The notes below the pieces were generated by a model. That model saw nothing but the letters and a program-made list of their open reading frames with translations, was not told the DNA's origin and did no database searches. Both the position numbers and the translations under genes were made by a program. A stretch of DNA of 64,000 nucleotides from Physcia stellaris (lineage: Eukaryota; Ascomycota; Lecanoromycetes; Caliciales; Physciaceae): the NCBI GenBank assembly GCA_018902385.1, contig JABSSW010000053.1, positions 248,001 to 312,000 of the forward strand, given 5' to 3'. Of the stretch, positions 63,523 to 64,000 are shown piece by piece. Position 1 is the stretch's first letter, and each line of letters begins with the position of its first letter.

Positions 63523-63690
63523 CGATAATTTTGCGATATCGAAGCCGTTTCTCGATGAATATTTGACGTATCGAAAATCTGAAAGCAGTTTTAAAATCTA
63601 CGTAAAAAACAAAAATAAAAAGTGTAAAGGTTGAACCGAATCGGGTTAGCGACTATTTTTTTACGAATTTTTCAAATTTTAATATCGTGA
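63523..63690. repeat. Final satellite monomer of the older type
   Basis: Contains GCCGTTTCTCGATGAATATT and GACGTATCGAAAATCTGAAA, the same variant as the array at 57.2-59.2 kb. It closes the satellite region against the normal-composition right edge. Confidence 0.75.
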
Positions 63691-64000
63691 AACAAGTAGG
63701 CCCGGAAGTTTTTTTAAAAAAAACTTTGTCGAGAACTCTTAGGGTTAGGGTCAAATCTGATAAGATTACGAAATCAGGGTCCCTTGCGATCTCATCGATT
63801 TCGCACCTTAATAGCTTCTTAACCCAGTAAGTAAACCATACACTCGAAGGCTTGTTTTGAAGCACGAAGTGAGTACTATTCAAAGAATCAAAAATATCGA
63901 AAATCGAGCGAGTGCGCATTGAGTTATGGTGGATATGGCATTGTTGCTTCGCAGGCGTTGTTGCGGAGTTGTTCTACAGGCACATTTCTAGCATGACCTT
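63691..64000. repeat. Clean copy of an unclassified repeat, cut by the window edge
   Basis: Normal composition. It has an AAGTTTTTTTAAAAAAAACTT palindrome, then TTAGGGTTAGGG at 63,739-63,750, then sequence homologous to the decayed stretch at about 41,700-42,270. A minus-strand open frame (63,653-63,919) contains MRTRSIFDIF, shared with that copy. Family unknown; it may be the end of a larger repeat continuing to the right. Confidence 0.55.

Noticed and set aside
57178-63690. A CRISPR array
   Set aside because: The repeats are long near-contiguous monomers without unique spacers, and the genome is fungal.
10000-63700. Classical RIP (CpA to TpA) as the cause of AT-richness
   Set aside because: CpA and TpG remain abundant and TpA is not enriched over ApT in the counted sample. 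Mutated/clean copy pairs change at CpC and CpT instead.
1-64000. tRNA or rRNA genes
   Set aside because: I saw no tRNA-like box A/box B arrangement or rRNA-like conserved stretch, although a covariance search was not possible.

Overview
The window is nuclear DNA of a filamentous ascomycete (Pezizomycotina). The evidence is short spliceosomal introns of 47-87 bp with typical fungal splice and branch sites, a multidomain highly reducing polyketide synthase, a GABA-permease relic, small secreted proteins, TTAGGG telomere-like motifs, and long AT-rich blocks of decayed fungal transposons. I cannot place it to class from this sequence alone.

Layout. (1) 1-9,993 is ordinary-composition DNA with the edge of a secondary-metabolite locus: an O-methyltransferase (minus strand, running off the left edge) transcribed away from a complete 10-exon highly reducing PKS of 2,660 aa (KS-AT-DH-MT-ER-KR-ACP, with a degraded ER cofactor site). 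(2) 9,994 to about 43,150 is a 33-kb AT-rich block without working genes, made of nested fossil LTR retroelements (Ty3/Gypsy type), a terminal-inverted-repeat DNA element end, and unclassified repeats. (3) About 43,300-54,850 is a gene island of normal composition: a dead amino-acid permease, a jacalin/aerolysin-like secreted pore-forming-type protein with the relic of a paralogue beside it, a small secreted protein, and a MACPF-like protein. (4) 54,853-63,690 is a second AT-rich block: a 2.1-kb TIR element, then a satellite array of about 182-bp monomers that includes two 1,367/1,368-bp higher-order repeats headed by a palindrome, a hairpin and a telomere-like motif. (5) 63,690-64,000 returns to normal composition and is the clean relative of a decayed stretch near 41.7-42.3 kb.

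Main observation. The AT-rich blocks do not carry the usual CpA-to-TpA RIP signature. C survives almost only when followed by G or A, while CpC and CpT (with GpG and ApG on the other strand) have been erased. Two hand-counted 300-bp stretches contain 81 C's and not one is followed by C or T. A clean and a mutated copy of the same satellite header, both in this window, differ at 15 sites. All 15 are C-to-T or G-to-A changes in CpY context: 11 of 11 CpC sites and 4 of 15 CpT sites changed, while every CpG and CpA site is unchanged. This points to a repeat-directed hypermutation with CpC > CpT >> CpA, CpG preference, which ordinary RIP indices would miss.

Working together: the OMT and PKS probably share a control region and a pathway. 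The island genes (two pore-former-like proteins and a small secreted protein) lie between mutated repeat blocks, a setting typical of fast-evolving accessory or effector-type genes.
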